Source: an uncultured Croceitalea sp.
GTDB lineage: Bacteria > Bacteroidota > Bacteroidia > Flavobacteriales > Flavobacteriaceae
Direction of reading: 5' to 3'
DNA: 64,000 nucleotides
NCBI GenBank assembly: GCA_947499565.1
Contig: CANMOV010000002.1
Coordinates: 248,001 to 312,000 of the forward strand
Part shown: positions 1 to 8,347 of the stretch, piece by piece
Numbering within the stretch: the first letter of the stretch is position 1
Layout: each line of letters opens with the position of its first letter
Program-made: the position numbers and the translations under genes
The notes under the pieces: model-generated
Databases searched by the model: none
What the model saw: the letters and a program-made list of their open reading frames with translations, nothing else
Told to the model about the DNA's origin: nothing

Positions 1-15
1 TTCTTTTTTCATAAT

Positions 16-453
16 TCATTTTTTTGCGGGCAACCATAGCGGACCTACAAAAGATAATAAAACAAGTATATTCCAAACTGCATTAGACGCATGTCCACCA
101 GCTATGGAGCCTGAACTGTCCAGAATAAACCAAGAGCACAAACCGATTAATACACATTTTCTGACCATTTCTGGGGCCTTATCGTAAACAAATACAGAAA
201 GGCACCAAATCGTTACACCATAACCTAATAGAAAACCACCTAATAGTGCGGATAATAGGCGAGCGGTACCATCATTTAGAGATTCCCTATCATCCAATGG
301 CCAACTGAGTATATCAAGAGTCCATCTTGCCATTTCAGCAGTTTCTGGTATAGTCCCAAAAAAGCAAATGGGACCAAAAAGAGCGACAAGGAACCCCGTA
401 ACTTTTAAATACTTTTTATGAAATTTATGGGTTCTATATCTTGGAATTTTCAT
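16..453 (-). CDS. Hypothetical four-helix membrane protein
   Basis: A 145-residue protein I do not recognise. The N terminus is basic, then come about four hydrophobic segments (near residues 17-35, 64-88, 98-112 and 125-142), which suggests an inner-membrane protein with four spans. No catalytic motif is visible. It stands alone on the minus strand at the window edge, followed by about 800 bases without a convincing gene. It probably belongs to the ICE, but nothing in the sequence ties it to transfer. Confidence 0.6.
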   Translation of the reverse strand: MKIPRYRTHKFHKKYLKVTGFLVALFGPICFFGTIPETAEMARWTLDILSWPLDDRESLNDGTARLLSALLGGFLLGYGVTIWCLSVFVYDKAPEMVRKCVLIGLCSWFILDSSGSIAGGHASNAVWNILVLLSFVGPLWLPAKK

Positions 454-1270
454 GTATAACCACCTGATTAAATAGCTCTAAATTAAGTTAGAATCATGAG
501 AGATTCTGGACGTTACCGTACAATGGATTTAGAGTAGTCCTATTTTTTTAGCATTGGATTTTTCAAAATGCGAATAAAACTATAAGGTGTTGAATCGTAG
601 CTTATAAATCAAATCTCTATCCGATTTATGCTACTTATCAACTCTGAAATCCATCAATTTTGGATATTAGAATAGCAGTTTCCTAAAACAGTTATTTTAT
701 GGGACTATTTCGTTCAAGGACTTGATAACTAATACTTTCTTGAATCTCCCTATAACTCGTTTGCCTTGTTCAACGTTTTATTCCCCTTTTTAAAGCGGCC
801 TTAAGATTCTTCTTTTCTTAGTCTTCCTTACAATTGGGGTATCTTCTTGGTTCTCCTCAATCTAGCTGTCCAGATTCTTGAATGACATCATTTTGGATGG
901 CTCTTTTCATAAAGCCTTTGGACTTCCTCTTGAAAATATCTATATGTAAGATATGCTTCATTAATGTTCTTTTAAATGCCCTCAATTATTGAGATAGCTA
1001 TGTATTTTTTGAAGTGTAGGTAAAAATTATCCTTACATTACATTTTCTTCCACTTCCTTGATTTAGAATTTCACAAAAACTATTTTCTAATTCACCTATC
1101 ACCCAAACACAGTTCCCTTTTTTTCGAAAGCAAAACAACAACATCCGTTCATGGACAACGGCATAAACCAGGACCCCGCGCAATGCCGGGCTCTCTTATT
1201 TATACGTCTTACCAAGCCCAGATATTGTGACCCGTACAGCATCAAAAAAAGGGTAACAGCGATAGGCACT
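454..1270. other. Gene-poor stretch, no supported feature
   Basis: About 800 bases without an ORF I would defend. Short open frames exist on both strands, for example a 34-codon minus-strand frame at 857-961, but none shows a family motif or credible context. The region may be decayed ICE DNA; no insertion-sequence ends were recognised. Confidence 0.4.
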
Positions 1271-1435
1271 ATGGGAAGTAAATCAAAAACAGAAATCATG
1301 AAATCATACAAAATCAACAAAAAGAAATTGGAAAAAAGGTTAAAAAAACAAAAAAGGGAAAACGCTCAGGATATAATAAGTAAATCACTTCTAAAGGCTG
1401 TTCGAGGGTCGGACAGCGCAATATTAAATTTTTAA
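1271..1435 (+). CDS. Small basic protein upstream of ssb
   Basis: A 54-residue, lysine-rich ORF starting MGSKSKTE and ending 11 bases before ssb. The frame is open further upstream, but that part reads unlike protein and lacks a good start, so the ATG at 1271 is preferred. The middle (KKKLEKRLKKQKR) would be strongly charged and helical. Function unknown. Short length and unusual composition make it a tentative call, supported mainly by its tight spacing to ssb. Confidence 0.35.
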   Translation: MGSKSKTEIMKSYKINKKKLEKRLKKQKRENAQDIISKSLLKAVRGSDSAILNF

Positions 1436-1446
1436 ACAATTGAGTT

Positions 1447-1800
1447 ATGAGTCATCTAAGAAACAAAGTGCAATTAATCGGAAATGTAGGAAACGAACCA
1501 GAGATCACAATTCTGGAAAATGGTAAAAAAGTCATCCGTTTTTCATTGGCAACAAACGAGACCTACAAAAATGCCAAGGGCGAAAAAATTCAAAGCACCG
1601 ACTGGCACAATATGGTCGCATGGAACAAGACCGCAGAAATTATCGAAATGTATGCAGCGAAGGGAAAGGAGATTGCCGTAGAGGGAAAACTGACCACAAG
1701 AAGCTATGAAACTAAAGAAGGCGAAAAAAAGTATATCACCGAAGTAATTATAAACGAGGTGCTTCTTTTAGGGAACAAGAACGAAAACAAAGCAGCGTAA
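1447..1800 (+). CDS. ssb: Single-stranded DNA-binding protein
   Basis: A 117-residue OB-fold protein of the SSB family. It opens with the usual MSHLRNKVQLIGNVG beta strand and has the conserved DWHNMVAWNKTAEI segment near residues 50-63. The C-terminal tail is short and lacks the acidic DDDIPF tip of chromosomal SSB, as in many element-borne SSBs. It probably coats the transferred strand after entry. It leads the left-arm gene set and is followed by a strong intrinsic terminator at 1821. Confidence 0.93.
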   Translation: MSHLRNKVQLIGNVGNEPEITILENGKKVIRFSLATNETYKNAKGEKIQSTDWHNMVAWNKTAEIIEMYAAKGKEIAVEGKLTTRSYETKEGEKKYITEVIINEVLLLGNKNENKAA

Positions 1801-1820
1801 TTGTAGATGTAAACAAAAAG

Positions 1821-1860
1821 AAAGAGGGCGCACACTAACCACAGTATAGCCCTCTTTTTT
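1821..1860 (+). terminator. Intrinsic terminator after ssb
   Basis: Perfect 9-bp stem AAAGAGGGC (1821-1829) with GCCCTCTTT (1849-1857), a 19-nt loop and a T run. It lies 21 bases after the ssb stop. Confidence 0.75.
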
Positions 1861-1884
1861 CATTATCACTAAACTTATAAATCA

Positions 1885-2340
1885 ATGAAAATGAAAAACA
1901 AAGTTAATGAAATACAGGTTCGCTATAAAGAACAAATTCCTGCTTGTTTTTGGGAACAGATAAGCTCTTCTAAAGATGCGGCCGAACTCCTTTTTAAAAC
2001 ATGGGACAAAGGCACTATCGGATTTCAGGAATCCTTTAAAATATTGTTATTGAACAATAGCAATAAAGTAAAAGGTATCTATCAAATTTCACAGGGTGGA
2101 ATTACGGGAACCTTGGTCGATATCAGAATCCTTTTTGCCGTCATTTTAAAGAGTCTTACCGTAGGAATTATTCTGACCCACAACCATCCAAGCGGAAAAC
2201 TACAAGCTAGTCAATGTGATAAACAGATTACAGATAAAATCAAGGAAGCTGCTAAAGTTTTTGATGTGAAACTTTTAGATCATATTATCATGACCCCCAA
2301 TGGTAAGTATTACAGTTTTGCCGATGAAGGTCTGCTATAA
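1885..2340 (+). CDS. radC: RadC-like JAB/JAMM-domain protein
   Basis: A 151-residue JAB-domain protein equal to the C-terminal part of RadC; the helix-hairpin-helix part of long RadC is absent, as is usual for element-borne copies. The metal-binding JAMM pattern is intact: H99-x-H101 in HNHPSG, followed at the correct spacing by D112. JAMM proteins bind zinc and can be isopeptidases, but the role of RadC is unsettled; in mobile elements an anti-defence or DNA-processing job is inferred. It sits between ssb and the mobilization genes, as in many Bacteroidota ICEs. Confidence 0.9.
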   Translation: MKMKNKVNEIQVRYKEQIPACFWEQISSSKDAAELLFKTWDKGTIGFQESFKILLLNNSNKVKGIYQISQGGITGTLVDIRILFAVILKSLTVGIILTHNHPSGKLQASQCDKQITDKIKEAAKVFDVKLLDHIIMTPNGKYYSFADEGLL

Positions 2341-2351
2341 ATTCAATTCGT

Positions 2352-2570
2352 ATGGACATCAATATCGATATACCGTTCCGTTTGAATTTTAATCATCTGG
2401 ACGCAGAAACACAGGATAAACTTATGAAGCAATCCAAGAAAGAAGTAGAACGGAAATGCGGTACAGAAATGAAAGCATACGCCAAAGAAAACCATCTGGA
2501 TTATCAGGAAATTTTAGAAGAAGAAGCCATCAAGAATCTCTACCACTACAAATTCAAGTTCGATTTCTAA
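2352..2570 (+). CDS. Small conserved-type ICE protein
   Basis: A 72-residue soluble protein, 11 bases after the RadC-like gene on the same strand, ended by a hairpin terminator at 2593. It is acidic and helical, with a Phe/Tyr-rich tail. I do not recognise a domain. Co-orientation and close spacing with radC support a real gene. Confidence 0.55.
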   Translation: MDINIDIPFRLNFNHLDAETQDKLMKQSKKEVERKCGTEMKAYAKENHLDYQEILEEEAIKNLYHYKFKFDF

Positions 2571-2592
2571 AGAAAGAAGGTTTTGACAAATG

Positions 2593-2619
2593 GGGCGACT
2601 TGTAAAAGTTGCCCTTTTT
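2593..2619 (+). terminator. Intrinsic terminator of the radC pair
   Basis: Stem GGGCGACTT (2593-2601) with AAGTTGCCC (2606-2614), one G-U pair, GTAA loop and a five-T run. It lies 22 bases after the preceding stop codon. Confidence 0.75.
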
Positions 2620-2639
2620 CTTTTCCAAGAAAGTGCAAC

Positions 2640-2951
2640 AGCTTTAAAGATTCGATAAGGAATCCTCAAAAATAACTTATCCAGTTTCTTAAAATCATTG
2701 AATGCATCTGTATTGGAAACAAGAGCCTTTACCTTGAAGTAAAGGTATTCTGGATTCGCCCTGCGGGGCGAAACGGAATAGCAAGAGGATAACACGCTAA
2801 AGCGGTGTTATGCGATTTGATTTTAATCTCAATTAATTGAAAATAAAAGGATTACGTAATATTTGAAAGGTCCATTATGTAAATAGACGCTTCAATTTTT
2901 ACAGTAAAAGCCTCCAAACCACCTGAATTGATTGAAAAATTTTACAGTAAA
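2640..2951. other. Hairpin-rich candidate oriT region
   Basis: No gene is seen in this stretch directly before the mobilization operon. It holds inverted repeat GATAAG/CTTATC around 2654-2682; stem CCTTTAC/GTAAAGG near 2729-2748; stem TTCGCCC/GGGCGAA with a TGCG loop near 2756-2773; and stem ATAACAC/GTGTTAT near 2791-2813. A 16-bp word AAGGAATCCTCAAAAA (2657-2672) recurs in reverse at 24260-24275, before the tra operon. Clustered inverted repeats next to an accessory protein and relaxase gene are typical of an origin of transfer. No nick site can be assigned from sequence alone. Confidence 0.45.
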
Positions 2952-3521
2952 ATGGAACGTAAAAAGACCTATTCATACCAATATGACAATATCACTTTAA
3001 AAACTAAAGTGGGTATCAGGTTCAGACGTTTTTCAAAGAAAATAGCCCGTAACCATTCGGATACCATCAACACAATTTTAGACTTTTTTGAATGGCATAA
3101 CTATTCCCCACACCAACGTTTTGCCAAGGATATCAATGCCAGTGTCGAACTTAACCGCAAGCGTATCGAGGCACATATCGCCATTTCAAAGTCCATCGAG
3201 AAGGCCCACAATATTCCCTTGACCACTATTGAAACTATGCTCAAATCCCTCTTTCAAGAGGAGCTCAAAATGGATGAAATTCCCCTTAAAGATTTAGAAG
3301 TAATCCAACCAAATGACAGTAAGTCCAAAAAGGAAAAGACCACCGTTTCAAAAATCAAACACGATAGAACCCAACGAAAATTGAACGAGGTCAAAGAACG
3401 ATTGCACTATGTGCTGAACCAAATTGAACCGGTCAGCAATCGCTTCGGAAAGGACTTCCTCAAAATAGAAATTACAAGAGAAGAATGGGCGCGATTCAAA
3501 CAATTAGCAAAAGAACAATAA
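2952..3521 (+). CDS. Mobilization accessory protein, BfmA/BtgA-like
   Basis: A 189-residue basic protein upstream of the relaxase gene, ending one base before it. The N-terminal third (KTKVGIRFRRFSKKIARNHS region) looks like the DNA-binding part of BfmA/BtgA accessory proteins, which bind oriT and help load the relaxase. The middle and C-terminal parts are predicted helical. The frame is open to a TTG at 2928, but the ATG at 2952 (MERKKTYS) is the better start. Family assignment rests on size, charge and position more than on a diagnostic motif. Confidence 0.7.
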   Translation: MERKKTYSYQYDNITLKTKVGIRFRRFSKKIARNHSDTINTILDFFEWHNYSPHQRFAKDINASVELNRKRIEAHIAISKSIEKAHNIPLTTIETMLKSLFQEELKMDEIPLKDLEVIQPNDSKSKKEKTTVSKIKHDRTQRKLNEVKERLHYVLNQIEPVSNRFGKDFLKIEITREEWARFKQLAKEQ

Positions 3522-3522
3522 T

Positions 3523-4542
3523 ATGTATATCACCATCACACCACAAAAATTAGGACAGACCTATTCGAACAGCGTAACGGATTATGTCGATTATTTGGAG
3601 AAAGAAAATGAAGGTTTGGAACCTACAGACCAAGAACATTTTTTTAACCAATCCGAGGATCAGGTTTCTAAAGAGAAAGTCATTGCTGAAATCGATAATA
3701 ATACGGCCAAACTGAAAAAATCAGAACCTAAATTTTATTCAATCATCGTAAGCCCTAGCCAACGGGAACTCAAAAAAATAGCCAATAAACATGATGCCCT
3801 TAAGAAGTATACCCGAGAACTGATGAAAGCTTATGCGGCATCCTTCCATCGTGAACAACCTATTACCGTAGACCAGATTAAATACTTTGCTAAGATTGAA
3901 CGCGAACGCACCTATCGCGGGTTTGAAAAAGAGGTGTTGGAAAACGCACCTTACCGAAAACGCATTGCCAAATTGGAGAACGATATCCGAAAGGTCATGC
4001 GAGGGGAATTGGAAGGGAACATCAAGGACATTCAAGCAGAAATCAAAAAACTGCAAAAGGAAGCACCCCACCAAATCGATGGTCAACTCATCACAGTTGG
4101 GATGAGGAAAGCGGGAAATCAATCGCATATCCATATTATCGTCAGCCGTAAAGATGCCACCAATACCTTTAGCCTTTCCCCAGGATCAAAATACAAATCT
4201 TCTGAAGTGGAACTACACGGCAAAAAAGTAAAGCGGGGTTTCAATCGAGACCAATTCTACGAAAAATCAGAACAGACATTTGACAAACTTTTCAACTATA
4301 ACCGAAACTTTGTGGAAACCTATAAGGGCAAAAAGACCTTCGTCAAAAACCCCATATTGTTTCGAATATTGTTGGGTAATCTGCCTACCAGTGAAAAGGC
4401 AGTTGCTTTAAAACTATTATCCAAAACAGGAATACGTATTCCGTCTATTCCAACCAATAGTGCACAAATAGCACTTAAAACCTTTCATCGATTGCGAAGG
4501 GGAATGAAACGAGCCATAGAAGCTGGCTCAATAGGAATCTAA
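3523..4542 (+). CDS. mobB: Relaxase, MobB/DUF5712 type
   Basis: A 339-residue protein starting MYITITPQ, like DUF5712 relaxases of Bacteroidota elements. Motif III is visible as H202-x-H204 in HIHIIVSRKD, the metal-binding pair of the HUH-like fold. Candidate catalytic tyrosines are Y14, Y21 and Y24 near the N terminus. Residues 130-185 are charged and probably coiled coil. It would nick oriT, stay bound to the 5' end and be exported with the strand. It sits between the accessory protein (1-base gap) and the coupling ATPase (10-base gap), so the three probably form one operon. Confidence 0.85.
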   Translation: MYITITPQKLGQTYSNSVTDYVDYLEKENEGLEPTDQEHFFNQSEDQVSKEKVIAEIDNNTAKLKKSEPKFYSIIVSPSQRELKKIANKHDALKKYTRELMKAYAASFHREQPITVDQIKYFAKIERERTYRGFEKEVLENAPYRKRIAKLENDIRKVMRGELEGNIKDIQAEIKKLQKEAPHQIDGQLITVGMRKAGNQSHIHIIVSRKDATNTFSLSPGSKYKSSEVELHGKKVKRGFNRDQFYEKSEQTFDKLFNYNRNFVETYKGKKTFVKNPILFRILLGNLPTSEKAVALKLLSKTGIRIPSIPTNSAQIALKTFHRLRRGMKRAIEAGSIGI

Positions 4543-4552
4543 AAATAGAATC

Positions 4553-6148
4553 ATGGAGCAGTTAAATCATATTACGATCATAGGAATCTTACTTCTGGGA
4601 AGTGGGTTAAGTTTTGCTTTAGTACGTCTTCTCAAATCCGGCTTTTATCTTAACATATTTTGGATTGTAGTGGGATTGTTTTGGCTTTGGATAAACTCCC
4701 ATAACATAAAACAATTTGTTTATTTTCTCTTAATCCTTGGTTTGCCTTTACTATTTGTCAATATCATTTGGTTTGTCTTTTTTCCTAAGGGTGAAAATCA
4801 AAATACTGGAAACCGTTACAGCGTTCTAATGCAAGTCACCAAAGGCAAGCTGCTTTTGAAAAATATCCGTCGTGGAATTGCCATCATCGGGGCTGCAGGG
4901 AGTGGTAAAACAGAAAGTGTGGTCTATCCGTTATTGGGTCACTTTAGCCAATGGAACTTTAGTGGAATCATCTACGATTATAAAGACTTTGAAATTACAG
5001 AGATGGCATATCCCCTATTCAGTAAAGGCAATATTCCCTTTCGAATTATTTCCTTTGATAAGATTTATTCTAAGGTCAATCCCATTGCACCAAGATACCT
5101 CCCCGATGAAGAAAGTGTCAACGAAGTTTCTCGGGTGCTTGTAGAAAACCTATTGGAGCAAAAAGATAATAGTATGAATGCTACTACACGCTTTTTTAAT
5201 GATGTGGTGGAAGGTTTAATTGGCGGAATGATTTGGCGGTTGAAAGCAGATTTTGAAGACTATTGCACCTTACCCCATTTGATTGCAATCTATCAATATT
5301 TGGATACCAAAGGCTTAATCAAGTTCTTATCGGCAAATACCACCTCTAAAGCGATGGCGGATGCATTCATTAGTGGTACAGGCTCGGAACGGCAAACAGC
5401 GGGAGTCAAAAGTACTCTGGCCAATGCCTTTAAAAAGATTAGCACCCAACGCATCTTTATGGCCTTGTCCAAAGATGAAATCAATTTGAATATTAACCAC
5501 CCCGAAAGCCTGGGCGTAATCGCTGTGGTTAATAACCCTAAAATTGAAACCTCATTGTCTCCTGTAATTGCAACAATCATTCATACGATTACCAAACAAA
5601 TGAGTATCCGAAACCGAAATCCTTCTTTTCTGTTAATGGAAGAAGCAGCTACGCTACGATTGCTAAACATGCATCGGATACCAGCCACCTTAAGGAGTTA
5701 TGATATTGCCACCGTTTATGTGTTGCAGGACAAGATTCAAAATGACATGATGTATGGACCAATGGCAAGTAAAGCGATTCTGAGTAATCTCTCCTATCAG
5801 TTCTTTGGAAAAGCAAATGACCCCGATACCGCAAAGTATTATGAACGCTTTTTTGAAATTGTCAAAAAGGAAACCCTTAGTGTGAACAAAGGATACAACC
5901 TCAATTTTGATACCCGAGTTACGAAAGGGGAACGGGAGGTTGCAAAAACACGTGCGGAAGTTTTTTACAGATTACCACAAGGTGGTTTTGTGGTATTGGC
6001 AGATGGTAAGGATAAAAAGGTGCAGTTCAGAACTCCTCAGATTGTAAGACAATTGCCATTACCAAAAGAAAATTCAAAGAAAGAACTGCAAGAGAATTTT
6101 GAGCGAATTCATAAAGAAGCTATAGAGCTCATTAGTATAATAAGTTAA
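4553..6148 (+). CDS. mobC: Type IV coupling ATPase (MobC/TraG-TraD type)
   Basis: A 531-residue VirD4-type coupling protein. Two or three membrane segments lie in residues 5-80. Walker A is GAAGSGKT at 113-120; Walker B is the LLMEEAA segment near residue 362. It links the relaxosome to the mating-pore proteins encoded by the tra operon. It follows the relaxase gene directly on the same strand. Length and motif order are normal for Bacteroidota MobC-type proteins. Confidence 0.92.
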   Translation: MEQLNHITIIGILLLGSGLSFALVRLLKSGFYLNIFWIVVGLFWLWINSHNIKQFVYFLLILGLPLLFVNIIWFVFFPKGENQNTGNRYSVLMQVTKGKLLLKNIRRGIAIIGAAGSGKTESVVYPLLGHFSQWNFSGIIYDYKDFEITEMAYPLFSKGNIPFRIISFDKIYSKVNPIAPRYLPDEESVNEVSRVLVENLLEQKDNSMNATTRFFNDVVEGLIGGMIWRLKADFEDYCTLPHLIAIYQYLDTKGLIKFLSANTTSKAMADAFISGTGSERQTAGVKSTLANAFKKISTQRIFMALSKDEINLNINHPESLGVIAVVNNPKIETSLSPVIATIIHTITKQMSIRNRNPSFLLMEEAATLRLLNMHRIPATLRSYDIATVYVLQDKIQNDMMYGPMASKAILSNLSYQFFGKANDPDTAKYYERFFEIVKKETLSVNKGYNLNFDTRVTKGEREVAKTRAEVFYRLPQGGFVVLADGKDKKVQFRTPQIVRQLPLPKENSKKELQENFERIHKEAIELISIIS

Positions 6149-6193
6149 GTAACGAATCCTATCTCTAAATGGTAATTTTAAAGAGGCAAGTCG

Positions 6194-6511
6194 TTAGTAC
6201 TTTTTGCGATTGTTGTTTTCGAATACCGCCTTTCTAACTATTTCAGCTTTTTCTTTATCAATATTAGTAAGATTTACAGCTTTACTTTCAACGAAGTCTT
6301 TTGATAAAACATCAACATCACTTTGAGTTAAATAATTCTTGTCTTTTAACTTCCGAAGAATGGATGAATAGCGATTAGATATAAAATCTTTATCTAACAT
6401 TTTTGATTGATTCTTTGATTTGGTCCGTCTAATATAATACAAACTTTTTACGCTTCCATAGAAAGTGATAAAGTTCATATTAGAATTGATTTTTATCGGT
6501 TTGGTTGGCAT
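6194..6511 (-). CDS. Hypothetical protein next to ParDE
   Basis: A 105-residue ORF, 43 bases downstream of parE on the same strand, so it may be the third gene of the toxin-antitoxin transcript. It is lysine-rich and helical after residue 37 (MLDKDFISNRYSSILRKLKD); a start at that inner methionine is possible. No known domain recognised. Convergent with the coupling ATPase gene. Confidence 0.4.
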   Translation of the reverse strand: MPTKPIKINSNMNFITFYGSVKSLYYIRRTKSKNQSKMLDKDFISNRYSSILRKLKDKNYLTQSDVDVLSKDFVESKAVNLTNIDKEKAEIVRKAVFENNNRKKY

Positions 6512-6554
6512 TTAATCGTTTAATTATGCTTCTGGGGTAACGTTTATTCAAACC

Positions 6555-6857
6555 TTATTTTAAATGTTTGGGGAAATCCATTTTACCTCCCAAAACTCGG
6601 ACGATAAAAATTCCATCTTGAATTATATAGTAGAATATTACATGTGACTTAAACCTAAAACGAAGTAGCATTTGATTCTTTATGGCTACATATCTTCTTC
6701 CTAAGTCAGGATTATCGGCCAGTTCGCTTAAAATTTTCTTTAAACCATCGGCATACTTTAAAGATTGACTTACCCCAAAATTCTCAATAGTGTATAAAGC
6801 AATAGACTTTATATCACCTTTAGCTTTGGCACTAATTACATACTTACTTTTCGCCAT
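6555..6857 (-). CDS. parE: ParE-family toxin
   Basis: A 100-residue RelE/ParE-superfamily toxin. Typical features are the helical start with KAKGDIKSIALYTIENFG, the middle NPDLGRRY segment and a beta-rich C terminus containing HVIFYYI and VRVLGGKMD. ParE toxins usually poison DNA gyrase; this target is inferred from the family. Its start overlaps the parD stop by 14 bases, the usual antitoxin-toxin arrangement. It would stabilise the ICE by post-segregational killing. Confidence 0.9.
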   Translation of the reverse strand: MAKSKYVISAKAKGDIKSIALYTIENFGVSQSLKYADGLKKILSELADNPDLGRRYVAIKNQMLLRFRFKSHVIFYYIIQDGIFIVRVLGGKMDFPKHLK

Positions 6858-7095
6858 CGTGTTGGCTTATGGCTTCTTCCCAAATACTGTCTATGGTCGC
6901 ATCAGAAGGGCCACTTTCAATGCCATCAATCAATGCTTCGTTTAAGTCAACAATACGTTTTCTTCGTTCTTGATCTTTTCGAATAATATCCCTGACGTAT
7001 TCGCTATCGTTAGTGTAGAAGCCTTGCTCTATCAAGCTTTTGACATAAGCATCTTGCTGTTCCGTAAAGGTTATGGATTTTCTTATTACCGCCAT
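6844..7095 (-). CDS. parD: ParD-family antitoxin
   Basis: An 83-residue antitoxin with an N-terminal ribbon-helix-helix (KSITFTEQQDAYVKSLIEQG, then YTNDSEYVRDIIR) and an acidic, disordered C-terminal half that would wrap the toxin. It is the first gene of the pair and is preceded by a 25-bp palindrome that fits autoregulation. Confidence 0.92.
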   Translation of the reverse strand: MAVIRKSITFTEQQDAYVKSLIEQGFYTNDSEYVRDIIRKDQERRKRIVDLNEALIDGIESGPSDATIDSIWEEAISQHDGEK

Positions 7096-7098
7096 AAT

Positions 7099-7123
7099 GA
7101 ACCAATATTATTAATAATGGTTC
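7099..7123. promoter_or_regulatory. ParD operator candidate
   Basis: A 25-bp palindrome, four bases before the parD start codon. The outer arms are GAACCA and TGGTTC and the centre is TATTATTAATA; all but one position pair. Ribbon-helix-helix antitoxins bind such sites to repress their own operon. Confidence 0.6.
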
Positions 7124-7162
7124 AATTTAAACAATAAATAGGAATAAAACAACCATCATTTA

Positions 7163-7194
7163 ACTCTTTACTAAAGGTGCAATTTGTAAAGAGT
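7163..7194. repeat. Left attachment site of the nested element
   Basis: ACTCTTTACTAAA, core GGTGCA, ATTTGTAAAGAGT. The arms are inverted repeats with one mismatch. The layout (13-6-13) equals that of the site at 17126-17157. Confidence 0.72.
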
Positions 7195-7374
7195 GTAAGT
7201 TTTTGTGAATCTTATATAAAAATGACATATGCAGATTTACAGTTTACTATATTAAATACGTATTATTCTAAAGGCTGTTTTAAATCTGCTAATACAGATG
7301 TGTTTTTCTGAATAAAACAACTCATAAATGACTATTTTGGTTTATAAAAAAATGGACTTACAAACATTTAAAAA

Positions 7375-8178
7375 ATGACCTTAATAATATCTTGGATTGG
7401 AGTAGATGATAAAAAAGAAGGTAAAAAACCGGCGTCTCTATATATTGCTTCAGATAGCAGATATAGTTGGGGAACTTCCACTAAATATGATTATGGAATT
7501 AAAGTTTTCGGTTCTTCTCGATTTCCTGAGATTTTTGGATTTTGTGGAGATGTCTTACTCCCAAGTATCATCTTGGGACAACTATTGCCGCAAATTGATT
7601 CAGGTATAATTCTGAATGATGCAGATAAAGGAATTGAAAAAAATGATAAAATATTCGATTTTATTTCCACATCAATTGAAAATTACCCGAAAGAACAATC
7701 AACTGGGTCATTTACAATTTTGCACGGAACAAGAAGTGGTAAGGAATTCTCTTGTTTTAAAACAATTTTCAATAAGGTTAATGGTTTAAAAAATGAACAG
7801 ATTGACCTTCCCAAAATTTCCACTAAGATTTGCAGCGAAGGTTCTGGAAAAAAGGAGTTCGATAATCATTTTCAGGAATGGGAAAAGGAACGTCATAACA
7901 ATTACCGGACAAGTAGAGGGGTTTTTCATTGCTTAAGTAGAACATTAAAAACCATTAAAGACCCAATGACGGGTGGCTTACCCCAAATTGTAGGTCTTTA
8001 TAGAATTGATAATTCTAGACTATTTGGAATTGTTGAGAACAATAAAAAGTATATTTATGGTAAGGAAAGTTCAGAAGATATTAATTCGAACCGAATTGAA
8101 TGGAGAAATGAAAATTTTGAACGAATGAATCCTGAAACACTTAAAATATTATCTGGAGCCCAAAGGCAACCAATATAA
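7375..8178 (+). CDS. Proteasome-beta-like Ntn hydrolase
   Basis: A 267-residue protein that reads like a proteasome beta/HslV/Anbu-type Ntn hydrolase. Thr2 would become the N-terminal nucleophile after methionine removal. Asp27 lies in an ASDSR segment that matches the beta-subunit (A/S)D(T/S)R motif, and Lys43 follows exactly 16 residues later, the Asp17-Lys33 spacing of proteasome subunits. A 9-residue insertion (11-19) precedes the Asp strand. The FGFCGDVLLP segment (56-65) fits the following strand and helix. No ATPase partner of HslU or ARC/Mpa type is nearby. It lies inside the nested element, transcribed toward the defence genes. Substrate unknown; a role in defence is inferred from location only. 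Confidence 0.68.
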   Translation: MTLIISWIGVDDKKEGKKPASLYIASDSRYSWGTSTKYDYGIKVFGSSRFPEIFGFCGDVLLPSIILGQLLPQIDSGIILNDADKGIEKNDKIFDFISTSIENYPKEQSTGSFTILHGTRSGKEFSCFKTIFNKVNGLKNEQIDLPKISTKICSEGSGKKEFDNHFQEWEKERHNNYRTSRGVFHCLSRTLKTIKDPMTGGLPQIVGLYRIDNSRLFGIVENNKKYIYGKESSEDINSNRIEWRNENFERMNPETLKILSGAQRQPI

Positions 8179-8234
8179 GAAGCAACTCCCTAACTCTCCA
8201 CTAATTTGAATACATTAAAATGGGAGGGCGAGGT

Positions 8235-8347
8235 GCCTGGTAACTTGGCAGGAATGCCAAGTTTACCATTAGGGTTTTAGAATCCACCGTGGTGTAAATA
8301 GATAGCACACTCATATCGAAATGAGAGGCCCTGGGGCAGAGCCAGGC
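8235..8347 (+). ncRNA. Candidate structured RNA in the defence element
   Basis: The 257-base gap between two convergent genes is locally GC-rich and full of pairing. Arms GGTAACTTGGC and GCCAAGTTTACC (8239-8267) pair with one bulge around an AGGAAT loop; CTCAT/ATGAG (8310-8325) and CCTGG/CCAGG (8330-8346) form small hairpins. GCCTGG (8235-8240) can also close the whole unit by pairing with CCAGGC (8342-8347), in competition with the last hairpin. Strand is unproven. Terminator activity for the convergent genes is a simpler reading, but the complexity exceeds that of a terminator. No reverse transcriptase is nearby, so a retron is unlikely. Confidence 0.42.

Noticed and set aside
1099-1320. 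Minus-strand hydrophobic reading frame before ssb
   Set aside because: It overlaps the small basic gene on the other strand, has no family match that I recognise, and its end reads as low-quality protein.
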